Part shown: positions 9,972 through 18,741 of the stretch, piece by piece | Layout of the letters: every line of letters starts with the position of its first letter | How positions within the stretch are numbered: the stretch's first letter is position 1 | Assembly: GCF_036345015.1 (NCBI RefSeq) | Contig: NZ_CP084098.1 | Coordinates: forward strand, 3,423,326 to 3,487,325 | Length of the DNA stretch: 64,000 nucleotides | DNA from: Cyanobacterium sp. Dongsha4 | Lineage (GTDB): Bacteria > Cyanobacteriota > Cyanobacteriia > Cyanobacteriales > Cyanobacteriaceae | Direction: 5' to 3' | Translations under genes and position numbers: made by a program | The notes under the pieces: model-generated | The model's input: only the letters and a program-made list of their open reading frames with translations | Told to the model about the DNA's origin: nothing | The model's database searches: none

Positions 9972-11012
9972 ATGGTCAATCAAACAGAAACCCTAAATAG
10001 TAATGTTAGCTTTACCCATGAGGAGTTTGCTGCCCTCTTAGATCAATATGACTATCATTTCAGTCCTGGGGATGTAGTTCCGGGGACTGTTTTCAGTATT
10101 GAGCCTAAAGGTGCTTTGATTGATATAGGTGCGAAAACTGCCGCTTACATTCCTGTACAGGAACTTTCCATCAATCGTGTGGATGATCCTAGTGAAGTCT
10201 TACAAGCTAACGAAACCAGAGAATTTTTTATTCTCACTGACGAAAATGAAGATGGACAATTAACTCTTTCTATCCGTCGTATAGAATATATGCGTGCGTG
10301 GCAAAGAGTTCGTCAGTTACAAGAAGAGGATGCTACCGTTTATTCTAACGTGTTTGCTACTAATCGTGGTGGTGCATTAGTGAGAGTGGAGGGTTTAAGA
10401 GGGTTTATCCCCGGATCTCACATCAGTGCTAAAGACACTAAAGAAGATTTAGTTGGTCAAGATTTGCCCCTGAAATTCTTAGAAGTGGATGAAGAGCGCA
10501 ATCGTCTAGTTTTAAGTCATCGTCGTGCGTTAGTTGAGCGCAAGATGAATGGTTTAGAAGTCGGACAAGTGGTTATCGGTTCTGTACGTGGTATTAAACC
10601 TTACGGTGCGTTTATCGATATTGGTGGCGTTAGTGGTTTATTACACATTTCTGAAATTTCTCACGATCATATTGATACTCCTCATAGTGTCTTTAATGTC
10701 AATGATGAATTGAAAGTGATGATTATTGACTTAGACGCAGAAAGAGGTCGTATTTCTCTATCTACCAAGCAGTTAGAACCTGAACCGGGTGATATGCTCA
10801 AAAACCGTGAGTTAGTGTTTGAGAAAGCAGAGGAAATGGCTCAGAAGTATAAAGAAAAATTATTAGCTGGTGATGCTGAGGAAGCTAATGTTAATTCTGA
10901 TTCTGTGCAAGAAGTAGCAGAAGGAGAAGAAGTTACAGCAACTGAGACAACTGAAACTTCAGATATTGAAAATCAATCTGAGGAAGAATTAACCACTACA
11001 GCAGTAGAGTAA
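9972..11012 (+). CDS. rpsA: 30S ribosomal protein S1
   Basis: Cyanobacterial S1 of 346 residues, a short form with three S1 (OB-fold) domains: ~30-100 (GDVVPGTVFSIEPKGALIDIGAKTAAYIP), ~115-185 (VYSNVFATNRGGALVRVEGLRGFIPGSHIS) and ~195-265 (GQVVIGSVRGIKPYGAFIDIGGVSGLLHIS). An acidic Glu-rich tail follows. S1 binds mRNA leaders and helps their loading on the 30S subunit. The start MVNQTETLN at 9972 matches other cyanobacterial S1 proteins better than an in-frame ATG six bases earlier, and GAAGAA lies at a proper distance. A rho-independent terminator follows at 11133-11167. Confidence 0.95.
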   Translation: MVNQTETLNSNVSFTHEEFAALLDQYDYHFSPGDVVPGTVFSIEPKGALIDIGAKTAAYIPVQELSINRVDDPSEVLQANETREFFILTDENEDGQLTLSIRRIEYMRAWQRVRQLQEEDATVYSNVFATNRGGALVRVEGLRGFIPGSHISAKDTKEDLVGQDLPLKFLEVDEERNRLVLSHRRALVERKMNGLEVGQVVIGSVRGIKPYGAFIDIGGVSGLLHISEISHDHIDTPHSVFNVNDELKVMIIDLDAERGRISLSTKQLEPEPGDMLKNRELVFEKAEEMAQKYKEKLLAGDAEEANVNSDSVQEVAEGEEVTATETTETSDIENQSEEELTTTAVE

Positions 11013-11132
11013 ATTACTTTCTAGTCAGTCAGTAGACTTTCAGTTCGTTAAATTTACCTGAGAGTGTAGCTGACTGTTATGAGTAAATTGGAGCATAAAT
11101 TTAATGCTTTTTATCAATCATCAACTATTATT

Positions 11133-11167
11133 AAGCAAGGGGTTTACTTTTTTATCCCTTGTTTTTT
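11133..11167 (+). terminator. Rho-independent terminator of rpsA
   Basis: The stem CAAGGG (11136-11141) pairs with CCCTTG (11156-11161) across a 14-base loop and is followed at once by TTTTTT. It lies about 120 bp after the rpsA stop, in a position to end that transcript. Confidence 0.7.
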
Positions 11168-11215
11168 ATTGTCTGTAAAAAATGACAAAAATTTGATAAA
11201 TTATGATGATGGTTT

Positions 11216-11575
11216 ATGACTTCTTCAAAAATGTTAACGACTAAAAAAGAAACTGTTAAGATTGTTCCTCTGCCTGAACTAACTTCTGAAGAAAAACTGT
11301 TTCAAAAACAAAGAATGAGGGATGTTTATTTGTTGTTGGAAAATTTAACTTTAAAAGAAGAAGCAACCATTAAATTAATTATCGATTGTTTATATGATGT
11401 AGGTATCATCAATTTAATTAATAAAAAAATACAGAATCGCCCTTTAAATAAATTAGCGAAGATGATGGCAAATACCCCTAAACCAATTTTTAAAATTCTT
11501 GCTTGGCGGTGGGTGAGGAAAAATTTATCGAATAAAGTGACAAATTGGCTTAATAATAAAGTGAAATTTAAGTAA
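11216..11575 (+). CDS. Conserved hypothetical protein
   Basis: A 119-residue basic, mostly helical protein without signal peptide or obvious membrane segment. It resembles uncharacterised cyanobacterial proteins, with features such as LTSEEKLFQKQRMRDVYLLL near the N-terminus and a basic C-terminal helix (RWVRKNLSNKVTNWL). The central stretch IKLIIDCLYDVGIINLINKK is amphipathic. No catalytic motif is visible and I do not assign a function. It stands alone between the rpsA terminator and a repeat-filled gap. Confidence 0.65.
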   Translation: MTSSKMLTTKKETVKIVPLPELTSEEKLFQKQRMRDVYLLLENLTLKEEATIKLIIDCLYDVGIINLINKKIQNRPLNKLAKMMANTPKPIFKILAWRWVRKNLSNKVTNWLNNKVKFK

Positions 11576-12273
11576 GAACCTGAGTTCAAGATAAAATTGT
11601 TGGTTATAGTCGGCAATAGGAAAACTTCTCTGTGTCTTCCCTTAAAAGGGCAGGGCTGATTCATTCTAAAATTTTCTGGTTAAGGCGGGGAATACCTGAG
11701 TTCGGAGTTCGGAGAGTTCGCTGCTCTCATGCACTCCCTTCGGTCGTGAACGGAGTTAAAAGTAATAATTATTGACAAAAAAGCTGAATAAATTGATTTT
11801 AAATGAGTTTTTCCTAAATTTAATAATTTTTTATTCCAAAATTGGCTCGATGATAACTCGAGGGCGCTTTATTTTTCGATACTTTTTTCATCGAACTCAG
11901 GTAGGGAATAGGCACTCTTGCAATGGGCAATAGTTTTTAATGGTTTATGGTTATAAATTGATAATCTCAACATTTTTAACTACTTCTTAATCCTCAAAGC
12001 TCTAAAACCCTATATTCTTTTACTGGCAATAGTTTGAGCGTTTTTGTATTTCTACTTTGAATCACTCCTGCCTTAAAAGGGGAGAAGGGCAACGATGCAC
12101 CAAGGCAACAGTAATTAACACAGCAATTAACAATTAATTAAAAATACTTGACACCTGCCACCTGAAACCTATCCAAATCGGATATTCTTATATCGAACTA
12201 AGGTAAAATAAGGGTTTAGTACCATAATGGTTGCGTTAATAGAATTACTATATATATTTAGATTAAGATTATT
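11576..12273. repeat. Repeat-filled intergenic region
   Basis: About 700 bp without a gene. It holds GAACCTGAGTTCAAGATAAAA (from 11577) and the inverted counterpart ATCGAACTCAGGTAGGG (about 11889-11905), which may bound a ~330-bp element; the palindromic element described at 11733-11757; a further GAGTTCGGAGTTCGGAGAG stretch; and a reverse copy of the dispersed CAGGT element at 12150-12206. No reading frame looks real. Confidence 0.55.
11733..11757. repeat. Palindromic repeat, copy 1
   Basis: ACTCCCTTCGGTCGTGAACG plus GAGTT at 11733-11757 can pair ACTCC with GGAGT. The same core is present in inverse orientation at 22473-22496 with only two or three changes, and both are preceded by a GGAGAG...GAGCTC/CTCTC half. 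It is therefore a dispersed structured repeat rather than chance. Confidence 0.6.
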
Positions 12274-13716
12274 ATGTTTGATGCTTTAGCAGAACGTTTG
12301 GAAGATACATGGAAAAAACTAAGAGGACAAGGCAAGATTAGTCAATCTAATATACAAGAGGCCTTACAGGAAGTTAGAAAAGCCTTATTAGAAGCAGATG
12401 TTAATTTTCAAGTCGTCAAAAGTTTTGTTGCCGAGGTAGAGAAAAATGCTTTAGGTGCGGAAGTTATTTCTGGGGTTAATCCTCAACAGCAATTCATCAA
12501 GATTGTTTATGATGAGTTAGTGAAGGTGATGGGGGAGAGTAATGCCCCTCTTGCGGAGACTGATAAACCTCCGAGGGTGATTTTGATGGCTGGTTTACAG
12601 GGTGCTGGTAAAACTACGGCAACGGCAAAATTAGCTTTATATTTACAAAAACAAAAACGTAGTTGTTTGATGGTGGCAACGGACGTCTATCGCCCTGCGG
12701 CTATTCAACAGTTGATCACTTTGGGAACGCAAATTTCTGTTCCTGTGTTTGAATTAGGCACTGGGGCAAATCCTGTAGATATTGCCCGTCAAGGTTTGGA
12801 AGAGGCAAAAAATAAAGGTATTGACACTGTTATTATCGATACTGCAGGTCGGTTGCAAATTGATCAGGAAATGATGGCAGAATTAGCACGGGTGAAAAAA
12901 GCCGTTAATCCTGATGAAGTGTTATTGGTGGTTGACTCCATGACGGGGCAGGAAGCGGCAAATGTGACTCGCTCTTTTCATGAAGAAATCGGCATTACTG
13001 GGGCGATTCTAACTAAGATGGATGGGGATAGTCGTGGCGGTGCGGCGTTGTCTATTCGTACCATTTCTGGGCAACCAATTAAGTTTATTGGGGTTGGAGA
13101 GAAGGTTGAGGCTTTAGAGCCTTTTTATCCTGATAGGATGGCTTCTCGTATTCTCAATATGGGAGATATTGTCACATTGGTGGAAAAAGCTCAAGAGGAG
13201 TTGGATATTGCCGATGTGGAGAAGATGCAGAAGAAGATGATGGAGGCGAAGTTTGACTTTAATGACTTCCTCAAACAGATGCGTCTTTTGAAGAATATGG
13301 GATCTTTTGCAGGGGTAATGAAGTTGATTCCGGGGATGAATAAGTTAGGTGCAGGGGCATTAGAGCAGGGAGAAGTACAATTAAAGCGTACGGAAACAAT
13401 GATTAATTCTATGACAAAGGAGGAAAGGGCTAATCCTCAATTGTTGGCTCAGTCTCCTAGTCGTCGTCGTCGTATTGCAAAAGGCTCAGGACATCAAGAA
13501 AAGGATGTTTCTCGTCTTGTTAGTGATTTTACCAAGATGCGATCGATGATGCAACAAATGAGTATGGGCGGTGGTTTACCTGGTATGGGAGGTATGCCTG
13601 GCATGGGCGGTTTAGGTGGCTTATTTGGTGGGGGAATGCCTCAACCGGGTTATCGTAATCAACCGAAGAAAAAAGCGAAAAAAGCCAAGAAGAAAAGGGG
13701 TTTTGCTGATTTATAA
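12274..13716 (+). CDS. ffh: Signal recognition particle protein Ffh (SRP54)
   Basis: A 480-residue SRP54 GTPase, which binds signal sequences of nascent membrane proteins and, with 4.5S RNA and FtsY, takes the ribosome to the membrane. Order: N helical bundle (1-95), G domain with P-loop GLQGAGKTT at 107-115, DTAGRLQ (G3) and TKMDGDSRGG (G4), then the M domain (~300-440) with the RNA-binding SPSRRRRIAKGSG motif. The tail is rich in Gly and Met (MGGGLPGMGGMPGMGGLGG) and ends in a Lys-rich run. All family motifs are complete. The start MFDALAERL is the usual one. Confidence 0.97.
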   Translation: MFDALAERLEDTWKKLRGQGKISQSNIQEALQEVRKALLEADVNFQVVKSFVAEVEKNALGAEVISGVNPQQQFIKIVYDELVKVMGESNAPLAETDKPPRVILMAGLQGAGKTTATAKLALYLQKQKRSCLMVATDVYRPAAIQQLITLGTQISVPVFELGTGANPVDIARQGLEEAKNKGIDTVIIDTAGRLQIDQEMMAELARVKKAVNPDEVLLVVDSMTGQEAANVTRSFHEEIGITGAILTKMDGDSRGGAALSIRTISGQPIKFIGVGEKVEALEPFYPDRMASRILNMGDIVTLVEKAQEELDIADVEKMQKKMMEAKFDFNDFLKQMRLLKNMGSFAGVMKLIPGMNKLGAGALEQGEVQLKRTETMINSMTKEERANPQLLAQSPSRRRRIAKGSGHQEKDVSRLVSDFTKMRSMMQQMSMGGGLPGMGGMPGMGGLGGLFGGGMPQPGYRNQPKKKAKKAKKKRGFADL

Positions 13717-13879
13717 GTGATTGGGTATTGGGATGTTGGGGGGATGAGGTGTCAGGGAAGACGAGTTAGGAGTTAGGAGTTAGGGGTTTTTAATTCTTAA
13801 TTCTCAACTATTCACTATCAACTATTCACCATTGCCCCTTTGCGGTTGCTCTTTTTCTGACAAAATTTATGGTTTAAAA

Positions 13880-14281
13880 ATGAATAAATCTCATAAACAT
13901 ATAGGTGTGGCTATTATTATTAATGATAAAAAGGAAATTCTAATTGATCGTCGTTTACCTACGGGGGTTATGGCGAATTTATGGGAGTTTCCGGGGGGGA
14001 AGATAGAAGAGGGAGAAACGGCGGAAGATTGTATTATTCGAGAGATAAAAGAGGAGTTAGGAGTTGTGGTGAGATGCGATCGCATCTTTGCTGAGATTAC
14101 TCATGATTATGAACAATTTACAGTAACTTTATATGTATATCTTTGTCATATTTGTCAGGGAAAACCTCAACCTTTAGAGTGTGCAGAAATATTATGGGTA
14201 AAACCTCATGAATTAAGCCAATTTGAATTTCCTTCGGCTAATCAAGAAATAATTAGTAAGTTGCAAAAAGAGTTTTCTTGA
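13880..14281 (+). CDS. mutT: MutT-type Nudix hydrolase (8-oxo-dGTP diphosphatase)
   Basis: A 133-residue Nudix protein. The Nudix box GGKIEEGETAEDCIIREIKE followed by ELGV spans residues ~39-62, with the REIKEELG core that binds the metal. The N-terminus (HIGVAIIINDKKEILIDRR) and the length match MutT, which removes 8-oxo-dGTP from the nucleotide pool; substrate is inferred from family. The ATG at 13880 is preferred over an in-frame TTG at 13832, because MutT proteins start just before the HVAVAVI-like strand. It converges on the HNH gene, 34 bp away. Confidence 0.88.
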   Translation: MNKSHKHIGVAIIINDKKEILIDRRLPTGVMANLWEFPGGKIEEGETAEDCIIREIKEELGVVVRCDRIFAEITHDYEQFTVTLYVYLCHICQGKPQPLECAEILWVKPHELSQFEFPSANQEIISKLQKEFS

Positions 14282-14315
14282 TGTGATAATTTTGGGGGAA
14301 ATAATGGGGTTAAAT

Positions 14316-14567
14316 TTAAGTAAAATAACGACGAAAACGAGGATCAAAATTTGCTTTTTTCCTTTGATTACATTGATAGCAGAGAGTTTGTAAGTTACTT
14401 AAATCATTACTTCCCCCTTTTGCTAAAGGAATTATATGATCGATATTTAACTGAGTTTCGTTTTCTTTTTTACCACAACTTTGACACTGAAATTTATCTC
14501 TCTCATAAATATATTTTTTCACTGATAAAGGAATGTTTATTCTTTCTGTTTTTATATTATTTCTCAT
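14316..14567 (-). CDS. Small HNH endonuclease
   Basis: An 83-residue single-domain HNH nuclease. The zinc-binding CQSC pair (C28, C31), the catalytic DHIIPLAKGG (D43-H44), the N of NLQTLC and the second pair CYQC (C63, C66) are all present, so the domain is complete. Stand-alone HNH proteins of this size are common in cyanobacteria as orphan nucleases, homing-type enzymes or companions of restriction genes. No methylase or intron is visible next to it. The gene runs antisense to mutT and ends 34 bp from it. Confidence 0.88.
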   Translation of the reverse strand: MRNNIKTERINIPLSVKKYIYERDKFQCQSCGKKENETQLNIDHIIPLAKGGSNDLSNLQTLCYQCNQRKKANFDPRFRRYFT

Positions 14568-14632
14568 TTATTTCTTAGTAAAATATAGTCAGATATTATT
14601 TTTTATCTATTCATAACTTATAAATTGGTTTT

Positions 14633-14917
14633 TTATCTAAAATCATCTAGGGGTGATTCTATTTCCGATTCATCAGGAATAAACTCGATCGATAATCTTA
14701 TTTTACCTTTTCTCCAAGGTTTTCTAGGTACTAAAACCTGTGCCTCCACACCATTCTTGCTCCATTCTTTTAATTCTTCTCCCGAAGTGTAACTATTAAT
14801 TATCGTTGATATAAACTCATTTGCAGTAAAAGTCGTCTGTTTCATTACCCATCTAGTTTTATCATTTTTTATTTGAATTACGTCATTTTGCTCTAAATGT
14901 TCTATTTTTTGATTCAT
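14633..14917 (-). CDS. KGK domain protein
   Basis: A 94-residue protein recognised as a KGK-family member by the segment PWRKGKIRLSIEFIPDE followed by SPLDDFR at the C-terminus, which defines this cyanobacterial family (pfam08872). The family function is unknown. There is no signal peptide or membrane helix, and the protein is acidic at its end. It lies between the HNH nuclease gene and the dynamin-like gene on the same strand, with gaps of 65 bp on each side, so co-transcription is possible. Confidence 0.8.
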   Translation of the reverse strand: MNQKIEHLEQNDVIQIKNDKTRWVMKQTTFTANEFISTIINSYTSGEELKEWSKNGVEAQVLVPRKPWRKGKIRLSIEFIPDESEIESPLDDFR

Positions 14918-14948
14918 AGTTTTTTAGCTTTAATTTTTAATTAGAAAT

Positions 14949-14965
14949 GGTGGGCAATGCCCACC
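14949..14965. repeat. GGTGGGC-AAT-GCCCACC palindrome
   Basis: A perfect 7-bp inverted repeat around AAT, followed by CTACG. This word is a common extragenic palindrome in cyanobacteria and other bacteria. It lies just after the stop of the dynamin-like gene and may act as a transcript-end hairpin, though no T-run follows on either strand. Confidence 0.6.
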
Positions 14966-14981
14966 CTACGGTTTTATATTG

Positions 14982-17381
14982 TTAGTCGAGAAGGTTGATT
15001 AAGGGTAGTTTATTCTCAAAAACTTTCATGGCTTCCAAGCAGTTATTAATTCCAGAAATAGCTTCATTATATACTAGAATATCCTGTTTAATTTCTGTCA
15101 TTAATTGTTGATTATAAGCAATTTTTTCTTTGGCTTCTTGCTCTAATGTTTGCTGTAAATTATCTCTGGCAATGTCATATTGTTGCAGAATATTATCGGC
15201 TAATTGTTTTGCTAAAGGTAGCAAATTTGTCTTGATATTTTGATTTATTGTTTGTCGAAAAACTTGCCGAATAGTTGTGTTTACTTTTGGTTCAAAATCT
15301 AGTTTTAATAGTTGTCGAATTGCTGGTTCAGCTTCTACCATTGAAGAAGCATCATAGGCTTGTGATGTCTGTTTTAAGGTTTCTCGGAATTGATAAATGG
15401 AAAATGTACCTTCACTGTAAAACTGAGGTGTTTCTCTGACGTAGCGATCGCACTCTGAGGTAGCAACGGCTTTTAATGCTTGATATAGCTTGTTTTCGAG
15501 AGCTGATAACTCATCATAAATTCCTGCATCTCCATTTAATAAGCGAGTTAATTCGAGGTAAAATCCCTGTTTTCTCACTGCTGTAACCAAGTCATTGACG
15601 TAGTTAAAGACTAAATATTGCAATTCCTCAATTAAGACATCTTCGAGGGAATTGGAGATATAGTATAAAGCCTCTACTAAAACGGCAATTAGAGGGGCAG
15701 TTTGATTGCGAGGATGAGCTTTAACTGCTAGACTATAGGTTTCACTGACGGAAAAAGCGTCTAGCAATTCGTCAAGGTGATTAACAAAACGGCTTTGTAA
15801 CTGTTGAAAATCTTGATTAAATTGTTTATTTTCTTGGTTAATTAGGCGGTTTACTTCTTCATCAAGATAGCTATAAAAATCATTGCCAATTTCCTGTAAT
15901 TTATTATTTAAACGAGTTAATTCTTGTTGTTTCATCAACTCAATTTCTTGAGGTTGACTATACAATTCTCTTTGTTGTTTTTGATATTCTTTCTTCAAAG
16001 TTAAGCATAAAGGCTGTAAATCATCAGACAAATTTTTAAACAACTCAGGGCGTTTTTCTTCCGTTAAATAACGGGTGATTTCTTCTTTAAAAAAGATAAT
16101 GCCACTATCTTGAATTAATTTATCTATTAAAGGCATTCCCCACTCTTTTAAAATTCTGACATAGTTTTGATTAGGGGTATCATAACCATTGACAGATACT
16201 CGAAAATTGGTAGCTGTTAACTTACCTGAATTAGCACAATAGTTGTTAAACTCACTGACAAATTGAGGGGTTTCTTCTTCTCCGCCAATACCTTTAATAC
16301 TATCAGCAAAAATGCTATCTAAGCCAAAGCGATTTACTTCTGATGTGTTTTTAATTTGGCTTCCATAAAAGCCTAATAAACCACTGGTTTTATATACCCG
16401 ATTGGTATGACTAAAATCAGAGTTAATCAAATTATCTAATCTTTGTCTTAATTGTCCAGAATACCAGGTTTCATCAATGCGATTAAAGACATAAAAAACT
16501 CTGTTTCTGATGGCAGGATTAGATTTAATTGTCTCTAGTAATTCTGTTTCTTTTTGGGTTAAATCCCCCGCAGAAGCAGGTTTCAAAACACAGATAACTA
16601 AAGACGTGTCAGGATTAGCAATTTTATCAAGGGAGAGTTTAGCATCTTTTTCGATGGGTGCGTCAATACCGGGTAAGTCAACTAAAACGTTACCATCTTC
16701 TAAAAGGGGATGATAGCAATAATAGTCAAGGCGTTTTAAGACGGCAGAATTTTTACCTCGTCTGGCATAACTGGCGGCCTCGGCGAGGTTATTAAAATTA
16801 AACTGCTCCATTGAGTAGGTGGCGTTATCATGGGGTTTAATCTTGTCTTTGTTGCTTTCAAAACCCTCCGCTAATAACATCAAGGCGTTTGCCTGTTTTG
16901 CCAATTCCGATTTATTTACTCCTCCTTCTTTGTCGATAATTTCCTGACACTTTTGCTTAATACCGTCAATGATATGGGAGTCGGTAATAGATACGTCTTG
17001 GAGGTTAATGTTTACCCTTTGAGAAATAGCAATAATTTGTTGCAAAATCTCCGTTTCACTTAAAAACGTCATCACAACCCTTTCTTTATCCAAAGGCGCA
17101 TACTCGATATAACATTCAATGCCTGTGGCGTGACCTTCTGCACTATAAAGTAATTCACGCTCTAATAAAGCATTGATTAACATGGATTTTCCTGCACTAA
17201 ATGCCCCTGCAAATACTATTTCAAAACGGGGTGAAATGGCTTTTCTCAGGGATGTTTCTACAGGGTAGATGTCAAAATGCGATCGCATCTCCTGATTTTT
17301 CTGTAATAATTCTAGTATCTGATTAACTTGAGAGGCAAGATTTTCGCAGTGAGGGTGAATTTTTGTCATAGTAACAAACAT
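14982..17381 (-). CDS. Bacterial dynamin-like GTPase
   Basis: A 799-residue dynamin-family protein. The GTPase domain has the P-loop GAFSAGKS at 59-66, the switch region (EGHATGIECY), G3 DLPGIDAP (~240) and G4 NRID (~298). Long helical stalk regions follow (~430-799) with predicted coiled coil (QQRELYSQPQEIELMKQQEL). Such proteins, known from the Nostoc BDLP structure, bind and remodel membranes upon GTP hydrolysis. Roles proposed for bacterial members include membrane fusion and repair and protection against phage damage; which applies here is unknown. A second possible start, MTKIHPH, lies four codons downstream. Confidence 0.9.
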   Translation of the reverse strand: MFVTMTKIHPHCENLASQVNQILELLQKNQEMRSHFDIYPVETSLRKAISPRFEIVFAGAFSAGKSMLINALLERELLYSAEGHATGIECYIEYAPLDKERVVMTFLSETEILQQIIAISQRVNINLQDVSITDSHIIDGIKQKCQEIIDKEGGVNKSELAKQANALMLLAEGFESNKDKIKPHDNATYSMEQFNFNNLAEAASYARRGKNSAVLKRLDYYCYHPLLEDGNVLVDLPGIDAPIEKDAKLSLDKIANPDTSLVICVLKPASAGDLTQKETELLETIKSNPAIRNRVFYVFNRIDETWYSGQLRQRLDNLINSDFSHTNRVYKTSGLLGFYGSQIKNTSEVNRFGLDSIFADSIKGIGGEEETPQFVSEFNNYCANSGKLTATNFRVSVNGYDTPNQNYVRILKEWGMPLIDKLIQDSGIIFFKEEITRYLTEEKRPELFKNLSDDLQPLCLTLKKEYQKQQRELYSQPQEIELMKQQELTRLNNKLQEIGNDFYSYLDEEVNRLINQENKQFNQDFQQLQSRFVNHLDELLDAFSVSETYSLAVKAHPRNQTAPLIAVLVEALYYISNSLEDVLIEELQYLVFNYVNDLVTAVRKQGFYLELTRLLNGDAGIYDELSALENKLYQALKAVATSECDRYVRETPQFYSEGTFSIYQFRETLKQTSQAYDASSMVEAEPAIRQLLKLDFEPKVNTTIRQVFRQTINQNIKTNLLPLAKQLADNILQQYDIARDNLQQTLEQEAKEKIAYNQQLMTEIKQDILVYNEAISGINNCLEAMKVFENKLPLINLLD

Positions 17382-17430
17382 CTAATGCTTTAATATTACT
17401 ATGATAGATTACTCTGTTAATCATTAATAA

Positions 17431-17589
17431 TTAAAAATTTCTTAATTGCCATTGCTTTATAATTAATCTTTGTACAGGTGCGATGCCAAAGGGTTTTAAA
17501 ACTTTTTCTATATCTTTACGAATTTCGTCTATTTCACTGTCAAATTTAATATCATTTCCAAAGATTTCTCTAATTAATTCAGGATTGGA
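17431..17589 (-). pseudogene. C-terminal gene fragment, family not recognised
   Basis: The minus strand reads SNPELIREIFGNDIKFDSEI, then DEIRKDIEKVLKPFGIAPVQ and RLIIKQWQLRNF to a TAA at 17431. It looks like natural protein, with balanced composition and helical periodicity. The frame is closed upstream by a TAA with no start codon between. It may be the tail of a decayed gene between the dynamin-like GTPase and the P-loop kinase. The remaining ~90 bp up to 17683 hold no identifiable feature. Confidence 0.4.
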
Positions 17590-17683
17590 TTATGAGAGGT
17601 GGCCAAGATGGGGGTATTTAATTATAAGGCTAATAAGTATGAAATTATATTTTACTATGGGCGGTGCGATTGGTGCGATTGAC

Positions 17684-18208
17684 TTATACTCGATTTAATT
17701 TTGATAGGTTATTATTAAATTCATTTACATCTAATTTATCATCTTTAAAAGGTATGTCATAAACCGCTAAAAAACCCTCCGCAGGAAGGGGAGGAAAATT
17801 TCTTAGGGATTGATATAAATTAGTTATAACATCATCTGGTACTTGGCGTTTTCGCTTTTGATTCCATTCTAAACAGACTTTTAAAGGGGTTTTTAAATAC
17901 CAACCAATCCAGTTGACATTGTCATATTGTGTTAATTTTTCCAATAGAGTAATCCGCCACCATTTTTTAGCATTAGTAGCATCATAAATAATTGGTTTTC
18001 CTGCTTGAATATAACCGTCAATTTGTTTAAATATTTCTGCTTCAATTAACTGCCAATCTCCTTGTATATTTTCATCTTCAAAAAGTTGTTGTCTAATGTT
18101 ATCTGTCGAGATAATTTGATAATTAAAATTTTGTTTAACCATATAATTAGCTAGAGTTGATTTTCCGCTACTAGGGCAACCAATTAAAATGTGTGAAATA
18201 ATAGACAT
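17684..18208 (-). CDS. P-loop ATPase/kinase of the AAA_33 type
   Basis: A 174-residue kinase-like protein with Walker A GCPSSGKST at residues ~10-18, an STDNIR motif after the second strand, the Walker B-like strand IIYDATN (~75) and a C-terminal KRKRQVPDDVI lid segment. This pattern is shared by polynucleotide-kinase-like and zeta-toxin-like P-loop proteins (AAA_33), which phosphorylate nucleic acid ends, nucleotides or small metabolites. The substrate cannot be told from sequence. No antitoxin-like partner gene lies next to it. Confidence 0.75.
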   Translation of the reverse strand: MSIISHILIGCPSSGKSTLANYMVKQNFNYQIISTDNIRQQLFEDENIQGDWQLIEAEIFKQIDGYIQAGKPIIYDATNAKKWWRITLLEKLTQYDNVNWIGWYLKTPLKVCLEWNQKRKRQVPDDVITNLYQSLRNFPPLPAEGFLAVYDIPFKDDKLDVNEFNNNLSKLNRV

Positions 18209-18492
18209 ATTAAAAATATATTTTGTTTTGACAGTTATTTTTTAGATTATTTAGAAGCTGTTTGAAAAGTTTAGAAGTAGGTCAGAAATTTTGAGATTGA
18301 CGTTCTAATCTTCTCACCATAATATGAATCATACTGGCAAAAATCATCATTTTACTCGTAGTGGGTAAAATTCATAATCTTTACTCAATGTTCGATAATG
18401 AAAAAATCTTGGTTTAAAAATAACTTAACTTTCACTTAATCTTAGTGGTTTAAGATCCCTTTAATTGGTTTATTATAACTGGATTTGTTTCT
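18209..18492. other. AT-rich gap, nothing recognised
   Basis: Upstream of the P-loop kinase gene and before the pseudogene at 18493. I see no reading frame, RNA or clear repeat. Promoters for the kinase gene should lie here. Confidence 0.4.
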
Positions 18493-18719
18493 ATCTTACA
18501 AAAAGAATCTGTTATACTAGAGTGCGATCGCCTCGAATCAAATAATGTTGATTGTCAGATTTATCTAAGTAATTTATTAGGAAAAAAACGACTAATTTTT
18601 CTCAATTAAAACAAGCATAAATAGAAACAAAAGAATATGATGATACAACAACTTATAGAATAAATTTACTAGATAGTAAGGGTAAAATTTCCTTCATTCG
18701 TAATGCTATACATAATTAA
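18493..18719 (+). pseudogene. Decayed fragment of a cyanobacterial membrane protein family
   Basis: One frame gives ILQKESVILECDRLESNNVD followed by CQIYLSNLLGKKRLI. After a frameshift, a second frame gives FSQLKQA, a stop, and IETKEYDDTTTYRINLLDSK then GKISFIRNAIHN to the TAA at 18717. The order (L-C-D-R-x-E-x-x-x-V-D-C, S-x-L-L-G, then DDTTTYRI-LL) matches the periplasmic part of an uncharacterised cyanobacterial protein family that I recall as LTCDRVEPTQVDC...DGDTTYRV. The gene therefore carries at least one frameshift and one stop. It ends 22 bp before the RCK-channel gene. Confidence 0.55.
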
Positions 18720-18741
18720 TTTATAAATAAAGGCTGTTTTT

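Noticed and set aside
17684-18208. Zeta-type toxin of a toxin-antitoxin pair
   Set aside because: P-loop kinase motifs fit many small kinases, and no antitoxin-like gene is adjacent.
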